A stretch of DNA of 64,000 nt from Tachypleus tridentatus (Eukaryota > Arthropoda > Merostomata > Xiphosura > Limulidae), in the NCBI RefSeq assembly GCF_004210375.1, contig NC_134830.1, forward strand, positions 7,750,001 to 7,814,000. Reading direction: 5' to 3'. The position numbers and the translations under genes were made by a program. The notes under the pieces are model-generated. The model worked only from the letters and a program-made list of their open reading frames with translations. It did not search any database and was not told the origin of the DNA. Shown one piece after another: positions 12,716 to 25,482 of the stretch; position 1 is the first letter of the stretch, and every line of letters starts with the position of its first letter.

Positions 12716-13259
12716 CCCCCTTGATTTGGGTTCCTGTACATTGTGAGAAGACCTCCCAGAAAAGGTTCTGTACTTTCAGCTTACCTCCCCTGGGATCTAA
12801 ACATCTATCCACATGTTTGCTGTGTGTGATGACCCATGAAGGAGAGGAGAGGATCCTGGTGGTTGAGGGGTCCAACCCTAACACACCACAGTGACCTTGA
12901 ATGCCTGTAGATGGGCAGTCTTGGGGTCCCCCCTCCAAGATTAATTGGCTATTCCATTTGGGCCAGGGTCAACTGAGTGCCAATGTAGGACGTCCTAAAC
13001 AGGTGTAGTGGACATTATGTCTGATACTGGTGTTTGTGTATAGTGCTCACGAAACCCTGACATCACTGCAGTGATCTTATGTAGCCCTCAAATAAAAAAT
13101 AAACAAGCATGACAGCATATTATGAATACTTCAATTAAAAATCTTAATAAAATAGTGAAAAAACAGTCTATAGGTAGATGACCATGTCTTGAAGATTCTG
13201 AGCAGCAATTCTTACCATCTGTACCACCTGTTGTACCTCATTTTCTTACATTGCACTCA

Positions 13260-14230
13260 CTTTCAGACAAACCTTTAGGGTAAATGTCTTCCTTTTTTAT
13301 TCAGAAGGGACTAGAGGGACTTGCTGGCTTTCAAGTCAGTAAGGAAGCTTCAATCTGGTGACATATTGGTGGAAACATCCACATCTCAACACACCTGTTA
13401 CAAACAAAGGCAATTGGGGATATACCTATTGAGGTTACACCTCGTGCTACTTTGAATTCATCACGAGGAGTTATTGATGAGAAGGATTTGAAGAACATCC
13501 CAGAATCGGAGATTCTTGCTGGTTTCTCCACCCAAGGAGTTTCTGCAGTGAGGCATATCTCCACTCGCAAAGATGGAATTATGGTGCACCAATGTCCTCA
13601 TTCTCACATTTACGTCACCACATCCGTCTGCCACCATCAAGGCAGGTTATCTTAATTGCAGAGTACGGCCATACATTGCAAACCCTTTCCAATGTTTCCA
13701 TTGTTAGAGGTTCGGTCACTCAAAGACGTCATGTTGTGGTTCCTTGATGTGCTTGTTGCAGTGGCAAGGACCATGATGCCTATGAGTGTGAAATGGATCC
13801 TCATTGCATCAATTGCAATGACTCTCACCCATCCTACTTTCGTTCTTGCCCTAAATGGTTGGAAAAAAAAATAGGTGCAGCGTTTGAAAACGATTCATAA
13901 CATTACTTATCCTGAACTCGAAAATTGCTGTCCACCACCTCATCTCGGACATATTCTGCTGCACTTCGTTTAACAACTACTGTGAGCGTGCAGACAGATC
14001 TCTCTGTGTCTCCTAAAGAATTGTTCTCCAAACAAATGAAAAGTCTTTTGTCCTCCATAGTTAAAAGTTGATTAATCAAATTTAACACCTTTGTCCCTTA
14101 TATACATTCCACCAAACCACAAGATCCACATCCTTTGGTTCCAGGGACAGGCATTTCCTCGGATCTATCTTCCTCTCTCACCTCATGATGCAAAACAATC
14201 ATTCAATTACGTCCTTAGTCTCTGGAATTC
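13260..14230 (+). pseudogene. LINE copy 1 ORF1 (gag-like, CCHC zinc knuckles), broken
   Basis: Contains SSRGVIDEKDLKNIPESEIL and GFSTQGVSAVRHISTRKDG, a recurring ORF1 segment in arthropod LINEs, followed by three Cys/His knuckles across 13690-13860: CFHC-x4-H-x4-C, CACC-x4-H-x4-C and CINC-x3-H-x6-C. They lie in different frames because of a stop in the first and a shift after it. A C-terminal TTTVSVQTDLSVSP segment follows near 13.97 kb. Confidence 0.75.
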
Positions 14231-14375
14231 CCTTCAAACAGCAAATACCTGTCCAATTGACCCCTGACAGGATTCATGGAGGTCGATAGACCTCCCTCGA
14301 ATAAGAACAGTAAGAAAAAAGGCATGGCCGTAAACAGAAGAGTTCTTCACCAAATTTGACCACACCGAAATAAAA

Positions 14376-17300
14376 ATGGCCACTCTGATACAATGGAACT
14401 GTCGCGGTTTACATTCTAATCTGGATGACATCAAAATACTGATTGCTTCCTATCATCCTGTTTGTGTTTCCTTACAGGAAACATTTCTGGAACCTGCCGA
14501 TACAGTCATCTTTCGGCGGGTTTCTTTATACAGAAATGACAGGCTGTATGATGGACGAGTGCATGGAGGGGTGGCACTGTTGGTTGATCAGCATGTACCC
14601 ACTCGATACACCCTTGGAGACCGTAGCTATCCGTTTTCCTTGTGTCATACCATTACTGTTTGTTCTCTCTATGTAACGCCTGCAGAGACTAATGATCAAT
14701 CAGACCTCGATGCTCTCGTTGAACATTTGCCATCTCCCTTTTTAATCCTGGGGGACTTTAATGGACATTATTCTCTTTGGAGAAGTGCTGATATTGATAG
14801 GAGGGGTTACTGTAGAGTGTATGCTCTCTGATCACAACCTTTCTCTTTTCAAAACTGGTTCTTCTACTTATTTCCATGTATCTAGTCAATCCTTTACTGC
14901 TGTTGATCTTTCAATTTGCTCCCCTTCATTATTTTCACATTTTTCATGGAGGGTTGACAATAATCCGCGAGACAGTGATCATTTTCCTATAATCTTGAGA
15001 GAGACTGGTCGTGGTCGATGCCACCCGACCCGCGTGCCCAGGTGGAAGCTGGATCAGGCAAACTGGCCCTCTTTCACTGCTCTAGCAGAACTTGATATTT
15101 CCATTGTTTGTAATCCATCAATAGACGACTGTGTGGCAGCAGTAACTGACAGTATTACACGAGCAGTTGCTCAATGTATTCCTAAAACCTCGACAAGTTT
15201 TCCAATATATCCTCGTCCGTGGTGGAATCCTGCTTGCCACATGGCACCGAAGGCTCAAAAACGAGCCTGGGATACTTTCCGTAGATATCCCACACTCTCG
15301 AACCACATTGTTTTTTCAGCAGGCCTATGCACATGCTCAATGGGTAAGACATCAAAGTCAGAAGGAACCTTGGATTAAGTTCACAGCCAGCATATCTTTT
15401 ACCACCAGTTCCAATGTCATTTGGGATAAGATTCAAAAGGTTAGTGGGCAATATAACTCTGTCCCCTTCTCGATCTTGCCCTCTGACGACCAGGAAGTAG
15501 CTGATACCCAGAGCATCGCCGATAATCTAGGTGAAAGCTTTTCTCGGGTCTCTAGCACTTCTGCTTTTTCTTCCACCTTCTTAGCCATCAAGACTTGGAC
15601 AGAGCGATCACCTCTTTCCTTTTGAGCTGATTGTCTCTATGACTATAGTCGTCCCTTTACACTGGTAGAACTCAAACTGGCCCTTCATCAGTCTGCCTCT
15701 CTGGCAGGACATCTATCTCCTGCTTTTCTTGCTATTATTCTGATTGTTTTTAACCATATCTAGCAGGAGAATGTTTTTCCTGATGCCTTGCGCAAGGCTA
15801 TTGTCCTACCTTTCTTCAAGACTGGGAAGTATCCCAAGATTCCTTCAAACTACCATCCAATGTTTGACGAGCTGTCTCTGTAAGACCTTAGAAAGGATGG
15901 TTAATGCTCATCTTGTTTGGCTCCACGAATCAAACATCCTCCTCTTGCCTACCCAGTGTAGGTTCCGACGACAGTGCTCCACTATGGACCACCTGATTCG
16001 ACTTGAAATGTCAATCAGAAAAGCCTTTCTGAAACGACAGCATCTTCTATCAATATTCTTTGACATTGAAAAGGCTTATGATACAACATGGAGGTATGGC
16101 ATTTTGCGAGATCTCCATATATATGGGTTAAATGGCCATTTGCCCATTTTTATTAAAAAAATTTTAATGGACAGGAGATTCCGAGTTTGTGTGGGTTCGA
16201 CACTTTCCCATTCTTTGCTACAGGAACTTGTAGTCCCTCAGGGCTGTGTTCTGAGTGTCACACTTTTCAGTATAAAACTTAATGCCATCTCTGAACAACT
16301 CCCTCTCATTGTTGCAAATGGGCTCTATGTCGACAACTTTCACATCTCATATTTGTTGTCTAACATGAGATATATTGAGCAGCAGCTACAGATTGCTTTC
16401 AATTGTTTATTTAAGTGGACCACAGCAAACGCCTTTACCTTCTCTCTCTCTAAAACCGTTTGCATGCACTTTTGCTGCCAATGGGGTATTCACCCTGATT
16501 CTGAACTCCATACCAGTGAAGTTGTGCTGCCTATTGTCCCTGAGACTAAGTTTATGGGGCTTATCTTTGACCATAAGCTGACCTTTATACCACACATCAA
16601 GCAGCTATGGGTCAAATGTACAAGAGCACTGAACATCCTCCATGTCCTCACTTCCACCACTTTGGAAGTGGATCAACGTTCTGTGCTAAAGATATATCAT
16701 GCTTTTATTCGATTGAAACTCGACTATGGATCACTGGTCTATGGCTCTGCCAGACCATCGGTCTTAAAGATGCTGGACCCTATTCATCATTAAGGACTTT
16801 GGGTCTGCACTGGGGCTTTCTGCACTTCCCCAGTTCAGAGCTTATACGTAGAGTCTCATGAACCTTCTTTGCACCTCCGCCATTTGCAGTTGTCTTTAAT
16901 ATATGTTTCGAAACCTCTTTCCTTACCAAAGCATCCCACCTGGGGTTGTTTTCCTTCCTCGATGGGCCATGCTTTTTCAGAACAGACTGTTTGTCATTGC
17001 TCCTTTTGGCCTTCGTATCTAGGCACAGTTGGATGAATTGGGTCTGTCCTTGGATAACATTGCTGTGTCCACTGGTCAGCCCATCCCACCATGGCTTATT
17101 ACAGTCCCCAAATGTAACCTTTCTTTAAGTCATCTGAAAAAAAGCAGATACTCCCAATTGGAAGGACCATCTTTTATTTGCTGAACATCTTTTGAACCAT
17201 CTTTTCATTCCTATTTATACAGATGGTTCGAAATCAGGTGACTGTGTGGGCTTTGCCATGGTTTATTGCGGTTCGGTGGTTATAGCTTCTGTGTTCACTG

Positions 17301-17780
17301 CTGAACTGTACTCCATTTCTCTTGCCTTGGATCACATAGAAACTGAGCAGTACTCAAACTGCACTATTTATACTGACTCAGTTCTCTACTGGCCCTGGAA
17401 TCGCTTCACGTTAGGTCACACCCTGTTCTCACTGATATTCAAAACCGACTGGCCCATTTCTCTTTAACATCTACTTCTATCCAGTTTTTCTGAATACCGG
17501 GCCACGTTGGTATTCGCGGGAATGATCTTGCCGACACCACAGCTAAATCTATCTGCACTGGCACTATCACTGCTGTGCCTGTTCCATACATGGACTGTGG
17601 TACTGTATTCAAGGCTCGGCTCCATGCCAGTTGGCTGCCCACTTTATCTGGAACTGATGCAGCAGTGTGTAGTTTGTGTAACACTCAGATCACAGTAAGC
17701 CACATTTTACTTTCTTGTCATCGTTATGATTCACAACGACGGCACCATTTTAAACGTGTTTTGTCCCAAGCTTGTCCATA
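14376..17780 (+). pseudogene. LINE copy 1 ORF2 (endonuclease, RT, RNase H), broken
   Basis: Starts MATLIQWNCRGLHSNLDDIK. Endonuclease motifs are QET, LGDFNGHYSLWRS and SDHFPI (about 14.98 kb). RT motifs are LTSCLCKTLERMVNAHLVWL, FFDIEKAYDTTWRYGIL and VVPQGCVLSVTLFS; the catalytic box reads YVDN instead of YVDD (about 16.33 kb). RNase H follows: PIYTDGSKSGD, FTAELYSISLAL, IYTDS, GHVGIRGND. A terminal Cys/His segment (CNTQITVSHILLSCHRYD) closes the ORF. At least four frameshifts or stops. Confidence 0.85.
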
Positions 17781-18308
17781 ACATTAGACAGTGTTATTGG
17801 TGATGGTGACACTGTCTACCTTGGTAAAGTTTTTAGGTTTTTAAAGGCCATTAATCTTTTTAATACCATTTACGTTTTTTAATTTATACATTAAACCTTT
17901 TTAATGTGGTTCCCTGTTGAGAATCAAAGTACATCTAGTTTGATTTGAAATTATAAAATGGCTGTAATATCAAATAACTCGGAACCAGGACTGGAAAAGC
18001 CAACTTCTGGTGACTGACGGTGGTTTTTGAACTTACCTATTAGTTTTCCTGGCGAATTATGTTAATTTCAGTTATCTTACAGAAAGTCCTTTATGACTTC
18101 TATTACTGTAGCTTTTCTCTTAACGTTGTATACTAGATGTACACATTGGTTTTATGCTATTTATGTTATTTTTATAAACTTTGTTTCGTTTGACCTTAAT
18201 TTCCTTTTATGAATTTTACTAAATTTACTTTAATTTTACGTTTTTACTGGATGTTTGGGGCTGATAGCCTAGTTGCTTTGTGCTATGAAACACTAAATCC
18301 ACCAACCA

Positions 18309-21300
18309 ACCCAATTCCATCCTGGTCTTATGCTGCTGTAATCCATTCCACTACTGCAGTAGGAATCCAAACAGACCTTTCCATGCCTTCTACAGAATCC
18401 TTTACAGTGCATCTTAATCTAGTACCCTCCAAAATCAACAAAGTTAACGAATCAGTATCTACTTCTATCTGTGTCTCTACCACATCTTCCAGTCATTGCG
18501 CAACTTCACCTTGTTTAAACCAGGTGTTTCCATGGGGTTTCCTCTTGTGACATCTCAAACATTAAACAACCCCTTCGTTCACGTCCACAATCACTGGAAC
18601 GTACGTCTAAAAACTCCGACATGCCTACTCGTCCAGAGCAGGATCACTAAAGTGATCGACCCACATTCTGTAAATAAAAAGTGCAGTTGCAAGCAGAAGG
18701 TCTCTATGCCACATTCTCCTCAAAAATAAATAAAAATGACCACACTAATCCAATGGAACCGTCGAGGTTTTCAATAAAATGTGAATGACATCAAGGATTT
18801 GATTGATTTTTTTTATTATCCCAAATGCCTTTCTTTACAGGAAACGTTTTAAAACCTACTAATACAGTCACAATTCGACAATACTCCTTATACCGAAATG
18901 ACAAGTCATTTGTAGGACATGGGGGAGTAACACTGCTGGTTGATCGACATGTGCCCACACGGTCCTTGTCATTGAATACACCTTGGAGGCTGTAGCCATC
19001 TGTATCTCCTTGGGTCGTACCATCACTGTTTGCTCTCTGTACCTTACCCCTGGAAAAGATCCCTCAGATCTTGATGCTTTCACTGAGCATCTGCTCACCC
19101 CTTTTAATTTTGAGGGACCTTAATTGGCCTTATCCCCTCTAGGGTGGTTCTAGTATTGATGTGAGGGGTCGTGCTATCGAGCATATGCTCCTGAATCACA
19201 ACCTGTCTCTCTTCAATACTGGCTCTTACACTTATTTTCATGCACCCATCAGTCACTTACTGCTATAGATCTTTCTATCTGCTCCCCTTTGCTTTTCACT
19301 TGCTTTTCTTGGGAGGTTGACATCAATCCATGGGGCAGTGATCCTATTCCTATCATATTAAGAGAGACTGACCATGGTCAGTGACACCTGACTCAGTGGA
19401 AGTTGAACCAGGCCAACTGGCCCTCTTTCACTGCTTTCTCAGAACTTGATCCTCCCATCTTATATAAATCATCAATAGATGCTTGTGTTGCAGCAGTAAC
19501 TAACTGCATTGTCCAAGAAGCTGCTCAGTGCATCCACAAAACCTCGACATCTTTCCTACGGCATCCCTGTTTTTGATGGAATTCTGCTTGTTCTATAACA
19601 TGAAAAGCTCAGAAACGTGCTTGGGATAAATTTCATAGATATCCCACACTTACAAACCACATTGCATTTCAGCAAGCCCGTGCACAGGCTCGGTGAGTTA
19701 GACATCAAAGCCAGAAGGAATCTTGGATTAAATATACCTCCAGCATTTCTTCAACCACCAGTTCAAAAGTCATAAGGGACAAGATGCAGAAGGTAACTGG
19801 ACGGTATACTTCTGCCCCATCTCTATCTTAATATTCAATGGCCATGAAGTTGCTGATGCTCAGAGCATTGCCAATACTTTTGGTGAATGTTTCTCTCATG
19901 TATCTAGCTCTTCAAAGTCATCCCCTTCCTTTAAAACATGAGTTGAACATCTGCTTCTTTCCTTTTTGACTGATCACCCCTATGACTACAATCGCCCTCT
20001 TACACTTGTGGAGCTGAAACTTGCGCTTCATTGGTCTGGCACTACGTCAGTTGGACCTGATGATATACATCATGAGATGCTACGTCACTTTTCTCCTGGC
20101 TGTCTTTAACCGAATATGGCAGGAGAATGTCTTTCTTGATGCTCGGTGCCAAGCTATTTTACTCCCTATTCTTAAATCTGGGAAGGATCCAAAGATTCCT
20201 TCGAATTACCGTCCCATTGCTTTGACGAGTTGTCTCAGTAAGACCTTAGAGAGGATGATTAATGCTCGTCTTGTTTGGTTCCTTGAATTACACAACTTTC
20301 TCTCACCCACTCAGTATGGGTTCCGAATACAATGCTCCACAATAGACCACTTATTTCACTTTGAAACATCAGTTAGAAAAGTCTTTTTGAAGCTAAAACA
20401 TCATGTTTCTATTCACTCATACGGATTGCGAGGCAATTTGCCACTTTTTATTAAGCATTTTTTAATGAACCGCCGATTCCAGGTCCGTGTGCGCTCAACA
20501 CTTTCCCGTTTTTTACCAACAGGAACTTGGAGTTCCTCAGGGCTGTGTTCTGAATGTCACATTTTTCATTATAAAAATTAATGCCATCAGTGAACAGCTA
20601 CTGCCTTCAGTTGCAAATGGTCTTTTCATTGATGACTTTCACATCTTTTGTCAGTCATCGAACATGAGGTTTATTGAGCAGCAGCTACAAACTGCAATCA
20701 ATCATATACTTAAGTGGACCACAGCAAATGATTTTCAACTTTCTCTCTCTAAAAATATGTACATTTCTGTAGCCTACGAGGTATTCATCCAGATCCAGAA
20801 CTTCGTATTGATGATGCTGTACTTCCTGTCGTCCTTGAGGCAAAGTTTTTATGTCTTATATTTGACTGTAAATTAAACTTTATTTCCCATATCAAGTAAC
20901 TTCGTGTCAAATGTATAAGAACACTGAACATCCTCCGTGTCCTCTCTTTCACCTCTTGGGGAGTGGATCTATACTCCATGTTTAAAATTTATCGTGCCCT
21001 TATCTGATCCAAACTTGACTATAGGTTTTATGGTTCATGGTTCTGCCAGAACCTCAGTGCTGAAAATGCTGGATCCTATCCACCATCAGGGACTTCGGCT
21101 TTGCACTGTGGCCTTTCATACTTCTCCAGTTCAAAGTTTGGATGTGGAGTCCCATGAACCCTCTCTGTATATTCGCCCTTTGCAACTTTCTCTTATGTAT
21201 GCTTCCAAACTTCACTCTTTACCATAGCATCCTACTTGGGGTTGTGTTTTCCATCCTCATTGGGCCACACTTTTCTATAATAGAAAATCTGCCATTGTTC

Positions 21301-22572
21301 CTTTTAGCCGTCATATTCAGGCACAATGAGAAAATTTGGATCTATCTTTGAATAGCATAGCAGTATCAACAGTTTGGCCTCTTCCACCATGGCTAATTAC
21401 TATCCTCAACTGTGATCTGTCTTTGAGTCATCTGAGGAAGGTCGGTACTCCTGATTGGAAATATCACTCTTTATTTGCTGAACATCTTTTAAACAATCCA
21501 TCCATTCCCATATATACGGATGGTTCAAAATCAGGTGACTCTGTAGGTTCTGCCATGGTTTGTTATAGTTCGGTTGTAACACACAGAATCCCCTCTACAG
21601 TTTCTGTGTTCACTGCCGAATTGTATACCATTTATCTTGCCCTGAATCAAATTAAAACTATGCAATATATGAATTGTATGATCTATACTGATTCACTCAG
21701 CTGTCTATTGGCCCTGACATCATTCCATGTTAGTTACATTCCTGTTCTTATTAATATCCAAAACAAACTGGCCCATCTCTCTCTGTCCAGTTTTTTGGAT
21801 ACCAGGTCATGTTGGTATTCGTGGGAATGAGCTAGCTGACAGAGTGGCAAAGTCCATCTGCTCTGGCTCTATCACCACCGTCCCTGTTCCATACATGGAC
21901 TGCGGTCCAGTTATTAAAACCCGACTGTACACCAGTTGGCAGTTGACCTGGAGTGAGCAATGAAATAATAACCTTTTTCAAATCAAGCCTTCCTTAGCTG
22001 TTTGGCCATCTTGTTTCTGTGAAGATTGAATGGAGGAAGTTGTTTTGGCTACACATTGGTCACAGTTTTGTAACTCACCACTTCCCTTTATCTGGTACTG
22101 ATGCATCAATGTGTGGCACTCAGGTCACGATCGTATATATTTTATTATTATGCCGTCATTACAACTAACAACGATGACGCCATTTTGAACATATTTTTAA
22201 GGTGGGTTTGCCCTTGAGATTAGCCAATGTCACAAGTGATACTGGCTGCCTCACTCATGTCTTTACCTTTTTAAGAGCCATTGGTTTTTTTAACTTAAGG
22301 TTTTTATTGGACAATACACTGTTTTAACATGATTTCTTTTACACATTTTAATTTTATTTTGACCTGAACCCCCGACTTGAAAGGTCAACTTCAGGTGACT
22401 GACAGCACGTTTGAACTTAATGCTTCAGTCTTCCCGGCAGGTCTTAATTTTACATATTTTATGTATTTTTACCTTCATTTCCATATACCATTGTAGTATA
22501 CTACATCTTGTTTGGCACAAATAACCTAGTAGCTTTGTGTCAATAAACATGAAATACCTACCTACCTACCTC
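18309..22572 (+). mobile_element. I-superfamily-like LINE, copy 2, 5'-truncated, tail (tacc)n
   Basis: Begins inside ORF1 (SWSYAAVIHSTTAVGIQTDL), directly after the accaacc tail of copy 1, and repeats the same order: ORF1 end, ORF2, RNase H, 3' UTR, ending taataaa-like text and tacctacctacc. By eye it differs from copy 1 at many sites, so it is an older split or a different subfamily rather than a recent tandem duplicate. Confidence 0.85.
18738..21965 (+). pseudogene. LINE copy 2 ORF2 (endonuclease, RT, RNase H), broken
   Basis: Starts MTTLIQWNRRGFQ and then a stop. The readable RT includes PILKSGKDPKIPSNYRPIAL, TSCLSKTLERMINARLVWFL and TQYGFRIQCSTIDHLF; the FDIEKAYDTTW segment is deleted, so motif A of the RT is missing. 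The catalytic box reads FIDDF (about 20.63 kb). RNase H: PIYTDGSKSGDSVGSAM, FTAELYTIYLALNQIK, MIYTDSLS, PGHVGIRGNELAD. Multiple stops and shifts. Confidence 0.85.
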
Positions 22573-22586
22573 AACCCATAACATGG
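22571..22586. repeat. 67-bp minisatellite, middle fragment
   Basis: The text tcaacccataacatgg matches the interior of the unit at 12530-12715 and lies between the end of LINE copy 2 and the start of a SINE. Its last 11 bp are the SINE target duplication. Confidence 0.75.
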
Positions 22587-22876
22587 TTTGTTTGTTTGTT
22601 TGTTTGTTTGTTTTAATTTCGCGCTAAGCTACACGAGAACTATCTGCGCTAGCCGTACCTAATTTAGCAGTGTAAAATGAGAGAGAAGGCAGCTAGTCAT
22701 CACCATCAACCGCCAACTCTTGGGCTACTATTTTACCAACAAATAGTGGGATTGACCATAACACTATAACGCCCCCAAGGCTGAAAGGGCGAGCATGTTT
22801 GATGCGACGGGGATTCGAACCCGCGACCCTCAGATTACGAGTCGAATGCCTTAACCCACCTGGGCATCCCGGGCCT
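22587..22876 (-). mobile_element. tRNA-headed SINE, full length, 11-bp target duplication
   Basis: In reverse complement: a tRNA-like head with gggttcgaatccccgtcgc (B-box), a body with agtgggattg and ctgccttctctctc, and a (caaa)n tail, seen here as (tttg)n. It is flanked by ccataacatgg at 22576-22586 and 22877-22887, a perfect 11-bp duplication of minisatellite sequence. Confidence 0.92.
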
Positions 22877-22973
22877 CCATAACATGGTCTACAGTGGTTA
22901 GTAGCTAGACCACTCCTTACCTGTGGTGGTATTGGATCTAAACCAAAAACACAGTATACAAGTTGCAACATAC

Positions 22974-23163
22974 CTGGTAGTTTTACAGTTATGGTGTGGG
23001 TTCTATTTGGAGCCACACCGTCACTAGTTGTTATAGAGAAAAATATGGTCACAGTTGATAGATATGTTACAACACTAGAGCAAGGTGTTCTACAAGCTCT
23101 TCCTGTGGGCAGCTTACCGCATAGGACAATGTCTTCTTGAGTGACCAAGTCATAAGGCGAAGG
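22974..23163 (-). other. Candidate exon or exon relic, weak
   Basis: Open minus-strand stretch reading YDLVTQEDIVLCGKLPTGRA, then TVTIFFSITTSDGVAPNRTH and TITVKLP before a good donor, CCAG|GTATGT. A second donor, CACAG|GTAAGG, follows at 22921, and the frame stays open to it. The SDGVAPNRT-x-TITV pattern recalls cadherin-like extracellular repeats. No acceptor was found upstream, and an in-frame TGA sits at 23164-23166. An overlapping 129-residue frame (23067-23456) starts MARFRKQLLLIL and is unrecognised. Confidence 0.25.
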
Positions 23164-23169
23164 TCAGAA

Positions 23170-25354
23170 TAGTACCACCTTTCCAGGCCAGGCCAGTTGT
23201 TGGATACACGCTGTAGTGTGATTGTGTGTGGTCTAATCCAGTACAAAACAATCACAAACATCTGATTTCTTTGGATGTCGTAATTCGAGTTGACCAGAAG
23301 GTGGAGTATAATTGTATATGGTAAGGTTTTACGTATTGTAAAACAATTTGTGAAAAGATAACGAAACGGATTTACCGTTACACCCGCCTGTTCTCGAACT
23401 TTTAAAGTATTACTGTAAGTGAGAATCAACAGTAGCTGTTTACGAAAACGCGCCATATCATTGTTGAAAATCGTAGACTTGCGTGATCGGTTATAAAACC
23501 CGAGTCGACGATAGATAAGTTATATTGTTGGTCAGTCTGAGGTAGGCTAAGGAAACTATGATTGTGATTAACGCCTATTCATTGGATAACTACGTAATTT
23601 GACCAGGAACGTTTATAGATTTCAAACATTACGAAATGTTCAGTTTCAATGAATTAACTTCGTCATTAGTATTTATACAAAGATATTAAATAACTTGTAA
23701 CTGGTGTGAAGCTAGCCGATACAAAATATCGTTAGCTTAAGCGTGGTACAACAATACAATGAATTTGTTCATCGTGGGCTTGGTCAGTCAATAAAATATT
23801 CAGTTCTAGAACGGATGTAGAACCCGGTGTTATCTGGAAGTTTGTGAAACTTGTATATAAACCATCATTTGTAATAACTATCAGTAATAACAGTTATTAT
23901 ACATTGTTTTGATGTTTGTATATTAATATATATTTGTGTTAAAAAAGGAAATTGTATATATCATCAGTCTTGTTGGTAAATAACATAAACTTTATAATAT
24001 TAACAATTTATTAACACTCAAATTCAAGTTTCCCTTTACTTGAAATAACTTGCTTAATATAATAAACCAGAGACTCGTCGATATAAATAATAATACGTAA
24101 CAATAAACCCACTTAATACTAATGGTGATATTTATACCCTGTGTTCTGTTCTGGTGTTTTTAACTTTTATCAGTCTGTTGAATATACAGAGCGCCTGTCT
24201 TGTGAAAGTGGCTTTTCTCGAGGTAATCCCGTTTTTACCCACAGCACATTCTGAGACACCTGTATTTACTGGTCCCAGCCACTCCGGGACCCTGATGGAT
24301 GTTCGTTGTCTTGCTTCGTTCTTCCATCATGCCACCGGCCCGGACTGCCTTCTCTGGGATACCTTGATCAAACCGGACACCTCTATCCACCCTTCTCTGA
24401 AACAACCACAGCCTTAAATATTAACCGAGCAACACAAAAACAAGCCAGACCGAAAATTAAATTCAAATTGTCCAAAATGACATCACAAATTCTACCGCGA
24501 AGGCGGATATTAATATCCCTGAACACCCCTGTTAGGAAAGTTCACCTTCCTTCAAAACTAAGTTACTGCCACGGAATTATCGTGTTTTGTTTGTTCTTTG
24601 GACGTACAGATGTCTGTTGTTGTTTTTCACAGTCGTCTTTGTTTGTATATTTATTATATAAAATAACAGTAATGACCTTTCTGTTATCACCCACAGCAGG
24701 TGTGGGTTGGCCCTGTTGTAGAGCTTTAGGTTTTGGAGCTGCTTATCCAGGTTATAGTCTGTGCATTACTACAAATGTTCACCACACGTTTACTTTTGCG
24801 TACTTTGTAATTGTAAGAGTGACGACCAATCCCTTACCAAGTACGGAGGGATACTGGTAACTGGCTGCCTTCCCTCTGATCAGCAGTTTGTATGTATGAA
24901 TGATTGTAGTAGCTTTACGATAAATATAAACACGAGTCACTCACTGCCCAAGAGGTACTTTGTTCAACCCAGTCGTCGGTTGGGCTAGATGATAAACACG
25001 AAACATTGTCTCGTACACTATTTAAATGCGCAGTATAGCAACTTGAAAGTTAGGGTTAAGTGCTGAAAGCTAGCGTAGCATTAGAAATAACATGATTAAA
25101 ACTTTTGACGAAAATCTATATTTGTTTCTCATAATTTGTCCTTTTCCTATTAAAAATCGGAGTCGCGTAAAAATAACAATATAGTTAGTTATTACTTCTG
25201 AAGATACTGCATCGACCCAAAATCCTAAACTTGGAAGACAAAGAGCTAGGAGACAAATAGGATTCGAGGGATATTTTTAGGACAAGTGGAAGATAAATTA
25301 ATAAAATTTAAAGGTTAAACAGAAAATGGAGAACTTCGTTGGATGTCACCTAAT
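23170..25354. other. Intergenic DNA; locally GC-richer, nothing assigned
   Basis: Single-copy DNA. A GC-richer stretch at about 24.2-24.5 kb has open frames on both strands, but none is recognised. Near 24.80-24.89 kb short pieces (gtgacgaccaatccc, ggctgccttccctct) resemble the SINE body and may be a degraded copy. No confirmed exon. Confidence 0.4.
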
Positions 25355-25368
25355 AACTATAAACACTG

Positions 25369-25482
25369 TCTCCCCGCTAGTACAGCGGTATGTCTCCGGA
25401 TTTACAACGCTAAAATCAGGGGTTCGATTTCTCTCAGTGGGCTCAACAGATAGCCTGATGTGGCTTTGCTCTAAGAAAACAC
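25369..25482 (+). mobile_element. Short tRNA-headed SINE with 14-bp target duplication
   Basis: Runs from tctccccgctagtacagcgg through an internal-promoter-like aggggttcgatttctctcag to ggctttgctctaagaaaaca. It is flanked by aactataaacactg at 25355-25368 and 25483-25496, a perfect 14-bp duplication, which shows this ~114-bp unit is a complete retroposon and not a tRNA gene. Confidence 0.9.

Larger units (their letters stand above)
12716..18308 (+). mobile_element. I-superfamily-like LINE, copy 1, near full length but decayed
   Basis: Layout on the plus strand is a 5' leader (12.72-13.3 kb), ORF1 with nucleic-acid-binding zinc knuckles (13.3-14.1 kb), ORF2 with endonuclease, reverse transcriptase and RNase H (14.38-17.8 kb), a 3' UTR, and a tail ending in accaaccaaccc near 18308. 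The presence of RNase H and a CCHC gag-like ORF1 points to the I group; exact clade not resolved. Many frameshifts make it inactive. Confidence 0.85.

Noticed and set aside
16407..16595. Short minus-strand frames inside the LINEs
   Set aside because: Shadows of the plus-strand reverse transcriptase.
22693..22960. Continuation of the 151-residue minus frame into the SINE as coding
   Set aside because: The lower part translates SINE and minisatellite sequence (CRPCYGGPGCPGGL comes from the tRNA-like head), so only the part above 22974 is considered.
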